This document shows positions 24,301 through 37,135 of a stretch of 64,000 bases of DNA, piece after piece. Source of the stretch: Paragonimus skrjabini miyazakii (lineage: Eukaryota > Platyhelminthes > Trematoda > Plagiorchiida > Troglotrematidae). Under the pieces are notes generated by a model, which was not told the origin of the DNA, did not search any database, and was given only the letters and a program-made list of their open reading frames with translations. How positions within the stretch are numbered: the first letter of the stretch is position 1; every line of letters begins with the position of its first letter. Both the position numbers and the translations under genes were made by a program. The stretch spans positions 30,437 to 94,436 of the forward strand of contig JTDE01000288.1 of NCBI GenBank assembly GCA_014338405.1, written 5' to 3'.

Positions 24301-27300
24301 AATGGAGTATTATTCCAATGGTAAACAGTTTCCAAAGTGTCCATTTTTGCTTTCTCAGATCTATCAGTGACCTTGAGTGGAGGTGGGCATGGGTTCCCAA
24401 GTGCACACAATTACCTATGGATGTAGATCGCAAACAGAACTTCGAAATAGCAGCAGTAAACATTCATTGGTTGAGGTCGTGCTCAGGACCACCTTTGGAT
24501 GTCTCAAGGATTTCTCCGATGATAATGTTGAGACGTTACTCATTGCATAGAAGTACGAAATTGCTGAAGGCCAAGTCTCAATATCACCGGACGCTTGTGG
24601 GTAAAATCTGTTTAACGGAAGACAGAGGTCTGGTGGTTGAGGACAGTGAACTAGTAAGAAGAGTTACGGGATACATAAATTATGTGTACGGTCCAGTTTA
24701 AATGCGCAGGAAATTTTGTGGATTTGATTGAAAAGCCTTGCTCAGTTGAAGTATCACACTGTTTTATCGCACAATGAGAGCATTTTATGGTTCTAGACAA
24801 AGTGGATGACTGGCTTGATCAATATCACAGTGTAATCGAAATACTTTCATAGTAATTTAAGATGCGTAGTATTGAGAGTCCTCACCACATTGATTATTCT
24901 CACTAATTTAGGTGGCTGGATTGGCTGCCAAATGGAATATTTATGCCACGATCGTGAATTCAAACCATGTTCCTCCCTCGGTCACCAACGATTCTAAGAG
25001 AAGCTCATCTATTTTCTTCCATTTCAGTCGTCATTCCCGCACGTTCCCATCACTGTCCTGAATGAACTCGCGACAACCCTATCTATGCTATCAGCCTGTG
25101 ACCTATCATTCTTAATTCACAGTGCGCAAAAAGATTCTTGTAAGTAGTCTGTCTTTCCAGACCTGACTGTGAGTAACTGAACGCTTTCAAATAACCAAAT
25201 CCCTCCATTTCCTTCCCCATGGCAACGAACGCAGCCCTCTTTCTATCTGCATAGGTCGTGTCCACTGTCATACAGATCAACGCTTTCAATGTATACCACG
25301 TAAGTCCAATAATGGCCTTCAGAAACATCTTCAGAATCCATGTCACCTCACTTAAAGATTCAAATGCCATCTGATCGTTTCTGTCAACGTGTCAAACACT
25401 GAACTTCACCGATATCCCTTTTGTCATTGAGCCTCCATACAACCCAGTTTTTTGTCTACGGAAGTTAGTTGTTTGTACACATGTAAACGTTAACTGTCCA
25501 TAGGCTGAACACCTGTCGTAAAAATTGCAACTTATTTTCTCCTTTGAATTCCCATCAAGTACAAAACAAAAGCTTGTTGAATACATATTATTTTACAACC
25601 AAAGAATTATCTATCCGAAACGTAGAAGTCAGTCCATTTTCTATGTGCAAAGCAATTAGAAAGATAGCGAAGTAATTGTGTCGTCGAATATGCAGCAGGA
25701 GGGTATTGATCAGTATCCGCAAACTTCTGTTTCTGTCGACTGCTTGCCTACATGCTGCAGTTATTTTTGCTTTTTTGATGTAGCCACAAGATCATTCATT
25801 CCGCATACAAGGTGCACTTGAAAAGTTCCATGGTTTGGCATAATTAACGCAACAGATCCATTCCAAATAGTGCATTATGTATCGAGACATGTAAGTTGCG
25901 TGCATCAAACTGTGGTCAGAAGCTCACGAAAACGCGAGAGGTGACAAAACTAGTTTTCCAACCCAACTCACTCCTCAAGATGTAACATGCAAGTCGGCCG
26001 TTTGCGCTCTGGTTGTTGGTTACACCTGCGAACCAACTGTGGGGCAACGTGGACAGACCGGGGGGCAGCGTTCTTCCGAAGCAGGGGTTCCGACAACAGT
26101 CCTGTAAAAGGGAACAACAAGAACCAGCATGAGCCAAAGGCACAGTAAACCATGCATACGACTTAAACAAACAAAAACTAAAACGGCGCCGACAACACAG
26201 CAGCACGCCCTGTTACCCAATTCAAATTCACCCCGTGCACGCATGCTGGTTTTGACCGCACATTACAAAGGTAACTAGGGTTCAAGAAAAACTGATTGTT
26301 TACTGAAGACGACCACCTCATATCAAACTGGTGTAGAATAACACCTGAGGGCGTCTGTTCTACAACGTAGGTCTAACGCATCAGCGACGTCACTAGTTAA
26401 TCTCGAAGAGGATGGACCCTAAAGCTGTGTGACAGCTTGCGTATCTCAACAACCTACTGTACTAAATTGCACTGTCAGAGTCACTCGTATCAGCTTGATC
26501 GACAAGAAAAAAGCCCATGCACTAAAGTCCCCTGGTCCACTAGTTTTGGAATTAGAAGAAGGCTGACGTCTTCTTTCGGAGAACACGGTATTAACTGTGA
26601 TAAACCGCCACTCACTTGATGCCTTGAGTGAGTCTTTTAGCCCAAAGGATTTGCTTGCTTGCCTTAATCGTTCTTCTCGCCGGGTATAGGCGTCCTGAGA
26701 GTAGTTCAGCTCACATACAACCATGAATATACACAACACTAATAATTCCCTACCGCATTGGCCATCTTGCAGCATACACCGGTCGCCCTGTCCACTGTAT
26801 GCAACGAAATGGACAGGCGATAACGTGACAGTTCTGACCACTCGCATATTATTTCGTCTAATTTAGCCGCCATGTCCTCCCCAACCCCGTTTCTAGTAGT
26901 GGTTCCACAACGTACACAAATAATCACAGCATTGTTGTCCTAGCAATTACCATCGTTATCAACCAGTCTGCGGTCGCCCTCTTCCATAGCTTAAATATAG
27001 GATGCTATTTAATCTAGGCGCCTGTAGAGTTCGCACTATGAAGTGGATAACTCAACAGATTATTACTGCTCGGATCTGGGACTCGTCCAGCAATTGACGT
27101 TTACTACATTTAGGAAACGAAAATCTAGGACATTGGTGAAAGTATCGGACTGAAATCAATCACAATGTCTACTGGATACTGGTTGTACACCTTGAGCGAT
27201 TTCAAGGCCAGGCTGGAGTAGGTACAGCCTTCGGTACAACCGCCGTAGCTACAGTAATAGACTGTTCTGTCAGCCCGACAGGTTCTGACAAGACCAGCCT

Positions 27301-28129
27301 CAAATTGAAATGTTTTCATTATGTCTACATATGCTGCAACCGACTGCAATGACGCCGGTAGAGGGGACACCCTTTACTCTATGCAATGGTTCAAGCTGAA
27401 GATATAATCGCCCAGGTCGTCCGAGTTTTGCTCAAGTGCCAGGTTTGACAAGGTATCGTATCATCCGTGTAACGGTGGGTGGTTGTTACGTCCTTGCGTC
27501 GGACATAGCGTGCACTTCATTGTTTTATGGGCACTATCTTCCTCCGAATTACGCCTGGTCTCAGGCAGACCACTTAGTTGTGGAGTAAGGTAGACTGACT
27601 CCATTCAGAACCATCGCTTTCAATGAAACATACTCAGATTAAAATATTTTATCAGTACGTTAACCTTTTGTTCGCTCTTTCAAAGTACAAAGACTGCAAC
27701 AGCTGTCTGTTAAAAACTAGCGAGACCGGTTTTGAATTAGTAATAAAAAACTAGCCTAGAATGCAAGCTTATCTGTGCCAATCCCGAAGCTTACAATAGC
27801 AGATGAACCGGGATTCTACAAGCCATTCATACATTAGACATTATAACGGTGGTTCGCGGACTATAACACTGTTACATCCCAAAGAGGTTCCCAGAGTATT
27901 TGAATGTTAGACTGAAGATCCCGCATGACAGTCCACATAAAGAGTCTAGGAGAGAAACCGACATTTCCTCAGCGAACCCCAACAGTATCTTCAAGCTTTT
28001 CCATACGACACACGTTCATAATAGGTCCAGAAGGTTAGTCCGTACCGAGTTACCACTGTAAACCTGCAACGTAGTACTGTAGTCAGATGATTTAGAACGA
28101 CCTGCCGAGACTGAGGCTCTCAAACACGT
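21311..28129. other. unassigned intergenic DNA, including a CpG-richer patch
   Basis: No recognisable transposon or gene was found. The patch 25920-26250 is richer in G+C and CpG than its surroundings and has overlapping open frames on the minus strand, including one with a hydrophobic N-terminal stretch (26020-26244). It may be a promoter-proximal or old repeat sequence. An 81-codon Cys-containing minus frame (27125-27370) and 127- and 133-codon frames (24318-24701 +, 26446-26847 -) have no motif I recognise. Confidence 0.4.
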
Positions 28130-29410
28130 TAGGCCTGCTGACCCAGTTGACTCCGTGACCTGACTTCCCCAGTAGGGTGGAGACGCGTTAGTAGAGGCCT
28201 TTCCTCACTTGTTTCAACTTTTATGGTCGTCAAGGGACATTCCTGTTAGCTGCAATTGCTCAATAATAGTTCCTACCTTCAAGAAACTAGTCAGGAGCTG
28301 TTTCGAAAACTACTGTGGAATTAGGTTGGCTCCAATCATTACCGGAGTTCTGGTCAATTGACTGCACCTCAAGAGGTTAACACTAAAGAAGAACAAGTGG
28401 AGTTTCACCTTGCAAGAGACATGCAAGATATATGGATCAAATATTCACTCTCCTTCAAGCTTACAGCAGTGTCACAGGAACCGGGGGTCAACAATTGCCA
28501 GTTTTTACTATTAAGGTGCGTTCAATTCATCCGATCGTTCTACACTTTTAGAGTCGCGTGAACTCAGGGGTTTACCGAACAATTATGTGAATATACTGAT
28601 GACGCTTTATACCCAAACTCCAGCTTAAGTTATTTCCTACAGTGAAATGTTTGACAGTTTCAACACCAAGGGTTATGTACACTCAGGCTGTTGTTGGTTG
28701 GCAGTTTTCAGATAGTAGAGACAATACTAGACGCTATTTCGCAATATGATAAATATTTCGGGAGTTGCCGGCTACTTCAGTGTTTAAAGTGATACTTCAC
28801 GATTGCTGTAGCCACATACGCTTGAAGTGTGTTGATAAAATTATTGAGGTTATTGGAGAGGATATGTATTTTGGTAGTTGCATTAACAACGGTAGAATTA
28901 CGGAAGATGAAAGAAAAGCAAGTACTACTAGTATGTGACATCCCTGATGACTGAGTGGTATATTTCTGAAGCTTATGTATAGCATATATGAAATGACTGC
29001 AGAGGCTGTGCTATTGATCTGAAACTTAGTCAACCCGAGATAATTGGCTGTTACTATCTTTGTTTGATCGTCTGTATCTTCTGGCACCAACTGGTGAGAG
29101 AAGAGGTTAAGAAGTGAGTACTTGAACATGAGTGCCGAATGAATTCCTACGCTCATTGCTTAAGTTTGTACAGACTTAGATGGTTAAGCCATGTACTGAG
29201 AATATCAACTGATGGTCTGCCTCATTGTATAATTTTCACCGATGCTGCGGTGTACCTGCGCAAGATGGAGGTAAAAGTTATTGATCTGGTGTGGTAAAAC
29301 AAACTCCTTGTTCAAGGGTTGGTTACTGTTGGACGGGTTAGTTTGCGGGGTTTGGGCCTCCACGATTCATAGACTTTAGGTTAGACCACGAGTAATCAGG
29401 TCTAGTAGCG
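28130..29410 (+). mobile_element. ancient RTE-type retrotransposon relic (RTE2), plus strand
   Basis: Translated in shifting + frames this aligns by eye along RTE1. FQLLWSS and SIIVPTFKK (28215-28290) match RTE1 FQLVWST and VIIVPIFKK. EEQVEFHLARD (about 28390) matches EEQAGFRPGRG. NNYVNILMTLY (about 28578-28612) matches TKYVNILSALY. TILDAIS..KYFG (28715-28765) matches TLNAIS..KYFG, and VIGEDMYFGSCI (about 28840-28890) matches VVDRFVYLDNCI. YRLRWLSHVLRI (29170-29207) and TVGRVSL (about 29325-29350) match the C-terminus. The YADD region is unreadable. Many stops and frameshifts show it is much older than RTE1. Its 3' end has no clear microsatellite. Confidence 0.75.
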
Positions 29411-30289
29411 TCAAAATTTTTTTTTTGCCGAGTTTGTTGCGCAGCAAACGGAATTTACAGCATCGGACAATTGTATGCACCTTGATGCAAACGTCTTGAA
29501 GCTAGACGTAGTTATTTCTAGGAGTTATGACCCATCCTTTTTCCTTATTCTCTTACGGCCAAAGGTTGATCTTCGCTTCATGGTTCTGCATTTATTAGAT
29601 ATGAGTGCGAACTACAGACCCCTCTGTAAAACTTGGAATTAGGAACGTTTAGAAACCCCAGGAAACGTAGTTCAACTCAAACCTCCATCGTAGGTTATGA
29701 AAAAAGGCTTCCAACCGGTTGAAATAGGCAGTTCTTATTCGTGGAATAAGAACACGAAATTTCAAAACATCAGTATTAAGTAAACCATAACCTATCATTG
29801 ACATAGGTAATACCACACTGTAGTCTGATTTGTCCAATATAAAAAAGAACGTGACCAGTGGCTGAGGACTTAATAATAGAACTTATGCAACCATGATATT
29901 GCATTTTAAAGCCCCGCTGGATTGGTCAAATACTAGGTTGTGTATTGTATGGAGGTTTAGAAGAGCTGTGAGTCGAGTGAGTTTGCATCACAGTACTGTC
30001 ATGTTTGGTGATGATGAACAGGATGAGAACCCCAGTTCAAATGTACACAGAGCCTGACCATCCTAATGACTGTGGTCGATTGAAGATGCACCCGGTTTCT
30101 TATTGTTAATGTTAGCGGCTGTCTACTGCAAGCTGAAGTACACTTGTTGTATGCTTAGCAAGCTATGGTCACGTTTCTCGTCCAATTTGTTTTCTCCAAC
30201 TTGTTCTGGTTCATATTTTATTTTTGTTGTGTTTTCCTAAGTGATTCAACGCAGTTTCACCGTATGTTTCTTATGAATCATACTGTGGT
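29411..30289. other. unassigned intergenic DNA
   Basis: Nothing recognised. A T-run lies at about 29417-29426. Confidence 0.4.
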
Positions 30290-30790
30290 GGACTATCAGG
30301 CAGGAGGCGCGAGTATTCCAAATCTCGGCGAAATACCCCAAAGAAGGAGCTGGTGCGTACAACAACCCAAAGCGAGCGGATCGAGGACGGCGTGGGCGGT
30401 GGGATGTCCTCGCTCAACTAAATCGACCTAACTGGTGAGGCATGGCAGGTAAAATAGGATGGAAGGGCGAGTATTCCGATACTCGGAGAAATCTCTCGAC
30501 ACGGTCGTGGAATACGGTCAAAGCCCACAGTGGATAGATGGAGGACAACACCAGCGACCGGACGAGCCATCGTTCAACGAAATCGGACCAACGGACGAAG
30601 ATTGGCATGCGGAAAACCCCCAGATAGAAGGCGCCGATCACACACATAAACCGGGCAGAAGTGCACACGACGTGTGAGTGAAAACCGGGGGTGTTGTTGA
30701 CTGGAATTGTGAATCAAAATCACGAGCGCCCGTGTGGCGTGATAACTAGCATGTTGGACAATAAAGATTGTGTTTTATTGGACGCCTTTT
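30290..30790 (+). repeat. GC-rich LTR-like segment with AATAAA signal
   Basis: This block is clearly richer in G+C and CpG than its flanks. It contains two related direct repeats, gcgagtattccaaatctcgg (about 30308) and gcgagtattccgatactcgg (about 30469), and ends with an AATAAA polyadenylation-type hexamer at 30760-30765 followed by a GT/T-rich stretch. This pattern suits the U3-R part of a solo LTR or the 3' end of a transcription unit. I found no tRNA primer site, no polypurine tract and no matching second copy in the window, so the LTR reading is only a suggestion. Confidence 0.35.
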
Positions 30791-33700
30791 CGCTATACTA
30801 TAAGGGTTCCCACACGGCAGTCCTTACTGCGAAGGGTCTTGAGATTAAATGACCATCAGGGCCTACGCATACGTCATAACATTCAGGTTTGTTTCTGGTT
30901 GACAGTATCCTACTGCTGCAGAAGCGATTTCGTGGACCATGTTTCTGTACAACTGAAGACACTTCAGTCTGAAGCATTTGGAAATCCGTTTAGTTCTGAG
31001 CAACTAAACTGGTCGTTTTGAACCAATGAAAACTAGCTTGTTTACCACTTTGTGTTTTTGAGGGCTAACCAGAAGGTGCTCAATCATTCTTAACAACCTT
31101 ATACACGAAGGCAATTCTTAGGAGGCCACATCACAATTGTGCTATCAACAAATATTTGCTTTCCCCCAAAACAAGTCACAGCTGCTAACAAGCTAACGTA
31201 CACAAAAACTCTGAATGTCATTGGTCTCAAACAGTAGAACACCTTCCACTTTTATAGGCCTATCAAAAACATACTAATCATTACAATTAAAAAATTAAAT
31301 TTAAAACAATCTAACTAAAACTTATCTCTGTTTTCCACATTTACGAGGTTTGACCAACATCGTTGGACGTTCTCACCCGCAGAATTAAGCTGTTAGCCAA
31401 TGAATAACACAATTATGGTCTTCGTAATTACGTGGTTCATGAGGTGGGATGCCTTATACTTAGTAATTTAGTAGCGTTTGTCCAGACAACCTAGAAAATG
31501 ACGTTACATTTATCTTGTATATGTAAAATACTGAGTCTGTTTGTTAAGTTACGTCATATATTTCATCTGCACCGCTTACAACTCAGTCTGAATTTGGCTT
31601 TTAAAGTTTGGGAATTAGGGCCTATACGATCAAAATGATGTTAAAACTGATAATCCATTTATGCTGTCGTGACCTAACCTGAAATTAGAGTTAAAAAAAT
31701 ATTACAAATTTTTTACAGTTCGCCAAGCCTCGGAAGCCTGCTACTTCAAATACATCATTCTGTAGAAAGCTAATTACTTGCTTTTCGTCAAACAATCAAA
31801 GTGTTCCGGAAACCAATAATAACCCGCAGTTGATCGATCTGTGTATTTTTGTGAACTTCAAGAATGGTAGTGCCATATTCTGGTCAACGTGTAAACTACA
31901 AACACCAGTACGACTTCTTCATACCTAATTCTGTGCTACATGAATATATAGATATTCTACTAACAGGTACATTTGCTCTGGAAGCACTCAATCTTTCCCA
32001 CAGTAAACTTAACATTAATCTGTCATCTACTCTAAGTTGTGTACACTTCGTTTCAAAAGTGTTCACTTTGAATTCTTACCGTACGTTTGTTTTTGCGGTT
32101 GGAGCCTGTTTAGGAAACGCTGTGACTATCAGTCAGTAATAAGTCAGGATCTTAGAGAATGACACAAAAATATTCAACAAAAACGGCTGATCTGGTTAAT
32201 GCGTGAGCAAGTTACTTACTAACCTGCCCTAAATGTTGTCTGTATTATCGCTTCCATATCATTGTCGAAACAGAAAATAATCGATCCAATTGTCTGGTTT
32301 TGTGCTGTCAGCTGTTTATTTTGTTCAGTCTTCTGAAACAAAAATACAAACAAGTCCATTTGGACTAGCTTCCTAGTAAAGTTAAGTTTGAGTGTGTAAC
32401 TAATGGCGTTGTATGTATCCTGCTAAGTGTACGGATCAATAGTATATATCTACTGAGGATATTTATGGCCAATCTTAAAAAGAAGGTCTGTTCAGAAATC
32501 ACGGCACTATGTCATTAATGAAAAGATCACCATGCCCCGGTTGTTACCTAACCAGGACCAGATATGACGGCACATATATGACATCGTAATCCGTGGCTGC
32601 TCATTAACTTGCCGATGTTAGAATCGTTAGAATCATTTGTATGGAAATGATAAGCCACTTCATCTGCTTCATGTGCACATTTACCTGTTCCTACGCCCGG
32701 ACAATTTAGTTATTGACGTAAGTCAGTAGCCTACCCTTAGATCACTATTAAAACTGGCCACTGTGCGACATTTAGGAATAAAGCTTTTGGAACGTTATAT
32801 TTCCTAACCTACTCAACCAGCCCCATGAAAACGTCACAATAAAGATAACGATAACAAGGGGAAGTGGAGAGAGTGAGTCTGTTAGTGGCTATCAGCGTTG
32901 TTTACGCAGTTATCTTCTTTATCATCATAACCAGTAGTAGAATAACTACTGACAAAATAATACCAGTGATCCCAATGTCCATGTGGTTATGGGATAAGGG
33001 TAACTTTGCTTTCCTCTCTGTGTGTTGACCACAGAAGTATTTCTGGGACTGTTCACGAAACACGAAAAATGCTTCCTTGTGTACTGACAGAAAATGTGAT
33101 GGAACACACTGGCTTGTAGTAAAGTAACATAGAACACTGAGGAACTGATTTAGCATATAGATACAATCGACAAGCATACACCTTGGTGTGGTGAAGATGA
33201 AAAGTCACACGATACTACTTGTCAGTCGTTGGGCGGATGCACACATTTAGATAATAAAATAACGGGCGGAAATACAGGAATAAGCATTAAAGCGCATCTC
33301 AACAAGAAATGGTGTTTCCGATGGATGAACTCGGCAGTGACTCCCGTGGCGTCCCTGGATTCGCTTAATGTGCAAATGAGTATTGTGTTGGAGGTGGTGT
33401 TGGAGGATATACCCCCAGTGTTGAACAGTCTTTGTGCTATCCATGTTCTTGGCTCAAAACACTAGCTGGCTGTCAACAATAAACAGTTAGATGCATCCAT
33501 ACTTGTACAGATGATCATCTGCGTGAGTGATTCAGGGAGGTTGCCAAAAAGGTTGTGGCGCTGGTGTAAATTGAGTGAAATGTTCTAAGTCTGATCAGAA
33601 TCAGCCGTCTTTATGCAGTTAGCCGTTGCGTTCCACAACGAATACATTCAAATTAAGAAAAGTCTTGCACTCACACTGGCCTGATAATTTGGTTACTGGG

Positions 33701-36182
33701 TTCCTGATGAACTGAGAGAGGTCTGCCTAGGGATGGCTAGGGTTGTGAGGAATTTAGCAATTTGAAAATATCTCTTCTCTCAAGTGTCTGTAATTGATCA
33801 ACGGGTTATTAAATGTAACTAAGCTTTCAAAACAAGACTTCATCCGGATCCCCGCGGCCCTATTAGTCGCTTGTCGGTTGATGCCTACAGTACATATACG
33901 CCACTTTTCAATGACGCCGACTAGCTTGTATATTTTTTTCTGTGAGTGCATACAGTGGATTCGTACATTAGGAAAACGTTTTCAGGGTGAACACGTCCAC
34001 AGGTTCCTTCAAAGAAATACAGTGTTGTTTGTGTAGTTAGTTTCCGCTGTACAGTTTGCAGATTGAATAAACTGCGTATCACTGGGGTCCCAAGGTCACC
34101 AATGTATACGGAGACGGCTATTTCGTTTTTTGTTGTTGTACCAATCAGCACGCGTTCGGTGATGAACATGCATGATAATAAACACATTAACTTTGAACAA
34201 CAAATTGTCATCTGCGGAAAATTCATTAAAGCAATTAAAAGCGCATCGTACAATTTTCACTTTCTCTGCATACAACTTGCCAGAGTACCGTACCTTCAGT
34301 ACGGATCCGCAATTAGGATTTTACAAGACTTGACAATTCCCAAACAGCAGGCATGAATAACAGGGTAGCCAAGGTGAACACTTCTGAAAGGCTTCTGTCG
34401 GCAGGGTACCATTCTTCTCACATTCCGTTCACCATGACACCGAACATGGATAAATCAACCCTCTATCCACCTAAGCGCGAGTGCATAGTGTCCGCAGAAG
34501 CGAAAGTTCCGTAGCAGGTTGGAGTAACCAACCCTGACGAAAGCTCTAAAAATAGTTAGATAGACCACCTCGTTTGATAAAACCTCGCCAGTAATTAGTT
34601 GGGATGCATGAATATTTTTTTAGGACGTATCCTGCACTCCATCTGGTGGGTTCACGTTCCGCCGCACTGGATCTAGCAAAAGTGATCTACGCGTCAATGC
34701 ACTACAAGATGAGTTCAAACGTTTGACAGGTTCATTGATTCCTAACCGCAACGGCAATGATCGTGTTGCATAAGTACGCAATCGAACATCTCTATCTCAG
34801 GTTCACCTGATTATTCGGTCAGTGAAAACCGAAAGTCGGTGAGTTGGACAATGAACAACGCAGTCGATGAAGAAATCACCAAAACTACGAAAATTCATCA
34901 GCTTTACATAAGTAAACTGGTCACAGGTGGTCGAATTTCCTATCGATTGTGAATTGTCGGCACACACGTTAGATTACCCGGCAGATGGGCAATAAATAAT
35001 TATATTCGATGGTCGTACATATTTGATATTACCAGCAGTCAGATCATTGCTCATGAAAAACCTTTTCGCATTAGCAGATTTATCTTTAATGAACCTACAG
35101 TAAGTAGGTTTTTGAACATTTGTGCGTACGTAGGGATTATACTCAGAATGATTCTTCCTATCCTGCAACTGTACGTCGGCATTATAAACGACATTATGAA
35201 ACGACGATTGAGGACAACGAAAATTTACTAAGCATAATAGAGAGCCTTAGGAATTATTTCCCATAACAACATTCTTCGGTTCCTTGTTGTTGAAATCCAT
35301 CTGTGTATGTGTCCGTAAGAGCATTGAACATTAAGAATTTTTTACTTCAAGCTCACCATCTCCTTACAGATGTCCATACAGTGAACTTTGTCCTCAAAAT
35401 TCAGCAACCGAACTGCGTACGTTTGCCGCTTATCAGGCAGATTCTAAGGTTACAATCAGAACGTCGTAGGCTTCATATGAATTTGTCACTTTCATCATGC
35501 TAATCACATCTCCACAGGGTGAGGAATCAAAAGGAGGCGATCCATGTCTTCAGATGCCATGACCATACTTACAAATACTTCTTGAAAATTTATCTGACTA
35601 ACTTGACTGGTGAACTGAAGTCGCAAGAAAATGTTTTCTGTTCGTCGGTTTCTGAAAGCAGTATGCATCATCCCGAGTTCTTTCTAGCTTCATTGCTGGT
35701 CAGCCAATTCTCGTTTTAATAACGTGGTTAGCAATGTGTATTCTTCATATCCATTCAGTCTTTTTGATGCACATGCAAAGTGTCAGTTGCATATAAAATA
35801 TTGGCCACGCTAATAACCTAATGTTTGTGTGTTCTTTTTCAATCCGATGATGCTAAGCAACCATGACGGAATAACGTTAATCCTACTTACCGTCTGGTAA
35901 ACAAGTCCTCAAATGGTTCTTGAAACGTTGTTGAAGGTGTGGCTTACTCTCGCTAGGTGTATGAAAGTCGGAGCTGTGTGCTTTAATCCACGTAAATGAG
36001 TACATTGTACCATGTAAATGCCTAAGCACGGCTACCCAGATATTAGTTTTTGCTCCGTGTAATTTAAGTCCCACCAAAGTAGATAAAACCAGAATTCATA
36101 GGTGACATGAGTCACCTCGAACTCAACTTCATCAAGAGCCACGATGATTGCTGTGCGTACTACCCTGGGTAAAAGTTACTGC
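30791..36182. other. unassigned intergenic DNA
   Basis: No recognisable coding or repeat feature was found in this long stretch. Frames of up to 110 codons (for example 33921-34253 minus) overlap frames on the other strand and look like chance. Confidence 0.4.
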
Positions 36183-36183
36183 G

Positions 36184-36205
36184 AAAACAAACAAACAAAC
36201 AAACT
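36184..36205. repeat. (AAAC)n microsatellite
   Basis: About five aaac units in tandem, about 210 bp upstream of a SINE copy. Confidence 0.85.
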
Positions 36206-36413
36206 CAAAGCTGGTGACAAATTAGAGAAGAAATTGCGGAGATGAAGCTTGGTCGCATCACAGATCTTTCGCTCCGCAAAAACACCTTCAGACACGAACG
36301 TAAACATCAGAATATATAAGGCATTGGGGCAGCGACAACAGTAGAAACAATCAACGATTAGATATATGAAACAAGGACTTACAAGCGAAAGTGGTTGATT
36401 GTCCACATATGGT

Positions 36414-36640
36414 AATTTGGTCGTGCCTAAGGTGAGGTCAATAGCGCAGTGGTAAGCACGGTTGCCTCATGAACAGCGTGGCCGTAGTTCTAGTCCCGGA
36501 AGTGGCGAGGATATGCACTACTGACGAGCTCTAATGAGAGCGAAACTCGAATCAAGTGTTTCTTTTCGAAAGGGGTCGACTGGAAAGTCTATGGGAATGC
36601 GACAGCTGCAATCAATTGTGGGTGATGTTCAATCTATATG
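36414..36640 (+). mobile_element. tRNA-headed SINE with hammerhead-like body, copy A
   Basis: The head has a Pol III A box TAGCGCAGTGG (36442-36452) and a B box GTTCTAGTCCC (36487-36497), spaced as in tRNA genes but without a foldable tRNA. A hammerhead-like core follows at 36515-36559, then a tail containing gcgacagctgcaatcaattg (from about 36600) and ending near caatctatatg. Other copies lie at 49160-49305 (-), 49527-49757 (+), 62097-62185 (-), 62668-62840 (+), and a tail fragment at 38811-38885 (+). The layout of tRNA-like promoter plus hammerhead recalls the Sm-alpha family of schistosomes. Mobilisation would need an outside reverse transcriptase, for example from an RTE or CR1 element; which one is not shown by the sequence. 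Confidence 0.75.
36515..36559 (+). ncRNA. hammerhead ribozyme candidate in SINE copy A
   Basis: CUGACGA (36521-36527) is followed by a perfect 5-bp helix II, GCUCU/AGAGC with an AAUG loop (36528-36541), GAAA (36542-36545), a very short helix III, and AUC as the cleavage triplet (36551-36553). Stem I pairs 36515-36519 with 36555-36559 (five pairs including one wobble); the first position, A-A, is mismatched. A15.1-U16.1 is kept but the next pair is C-A, so helix III is only one pair. The related copies have TGTAGTGC, which restores a six-pair stem I (GCACTA/TAGTGC) but would put G at position 17, a base not accepted for cleavage. Confidence 0.55.
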
Positions 36641-36655
36641 AAACATGGACTGTCA

Positions 36656-37135
36656 TCAGTTTATGGGCGGACAAACTGCGTGAGTCAACAGTTTAGGCAT
36701 ACACAGGGCCGGACGACGAGTGTTGATTAACATTGCTTTGGAGAAAATAATCACTTTCGGGTTCCGACTACGCAACAACACTTGAAACGAATCGGCGGGG
36801 TCAACAACTTGACCTGTTTTCATGATGTGCTTTGCTATGGATGAGGTCGGATTTCGTCTTACTCGTTCTGTTGCCATTGCCTGTTGCATCAAGGCGCGCA
36901 CCAACCACTTGGGCATATGTTCAGCCATTCTTCGTCGTAGGCACCGATTGTTTTGCCGACATAGACGACACCGCAACTGCAAGTGAACTTATAGATTACA
37001 TTTCAGACAGAACATTCTGGTAGGACACGATTGTGAATAAGCTGAGCAACACTCCTAGTTGGGAGTAACAACCGCAATTCAGCCGCCGGCTATGTACAAG
37101 TTAGAGCAGATTGTAATTTTTGACTTACGTCAAAT
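36656..37135 (-). pseudogene. Penelope-like element fragment (PLE2), GIY-YIG endonuclease part
   Basis: Minus-strand frame 36656-36982 reads RCLRRRMAEHMPKWLVRALM, then VVDPADSFQVLLRSRNP and MLINTRRPALC, and ends at a stop. It is the same region as PLE1 10870-11328, here uninterrupted. Upstream on the same strand (to about 37135), in shifted frames, the pre-endonuclease region is recognisable: a QLIHNRVLPE-like stretch and a Cys-containing FTCSCG-like entry. The RT is absent. At about 37136 the sequence switches abruptly to a PLE 3' module on the opposite strand, so the fragment is joined head-to-head to another PLE end. It is non-functional because it is truncated and frameshifted. Confidence 0.8.

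Noticed and set aside
26020..26244. Secreted or membrane protein from a hydrophobic minus frame
   Set aside because: Overlapping open frames in a GC-richer patch explain it equally well; no splice or homology support.
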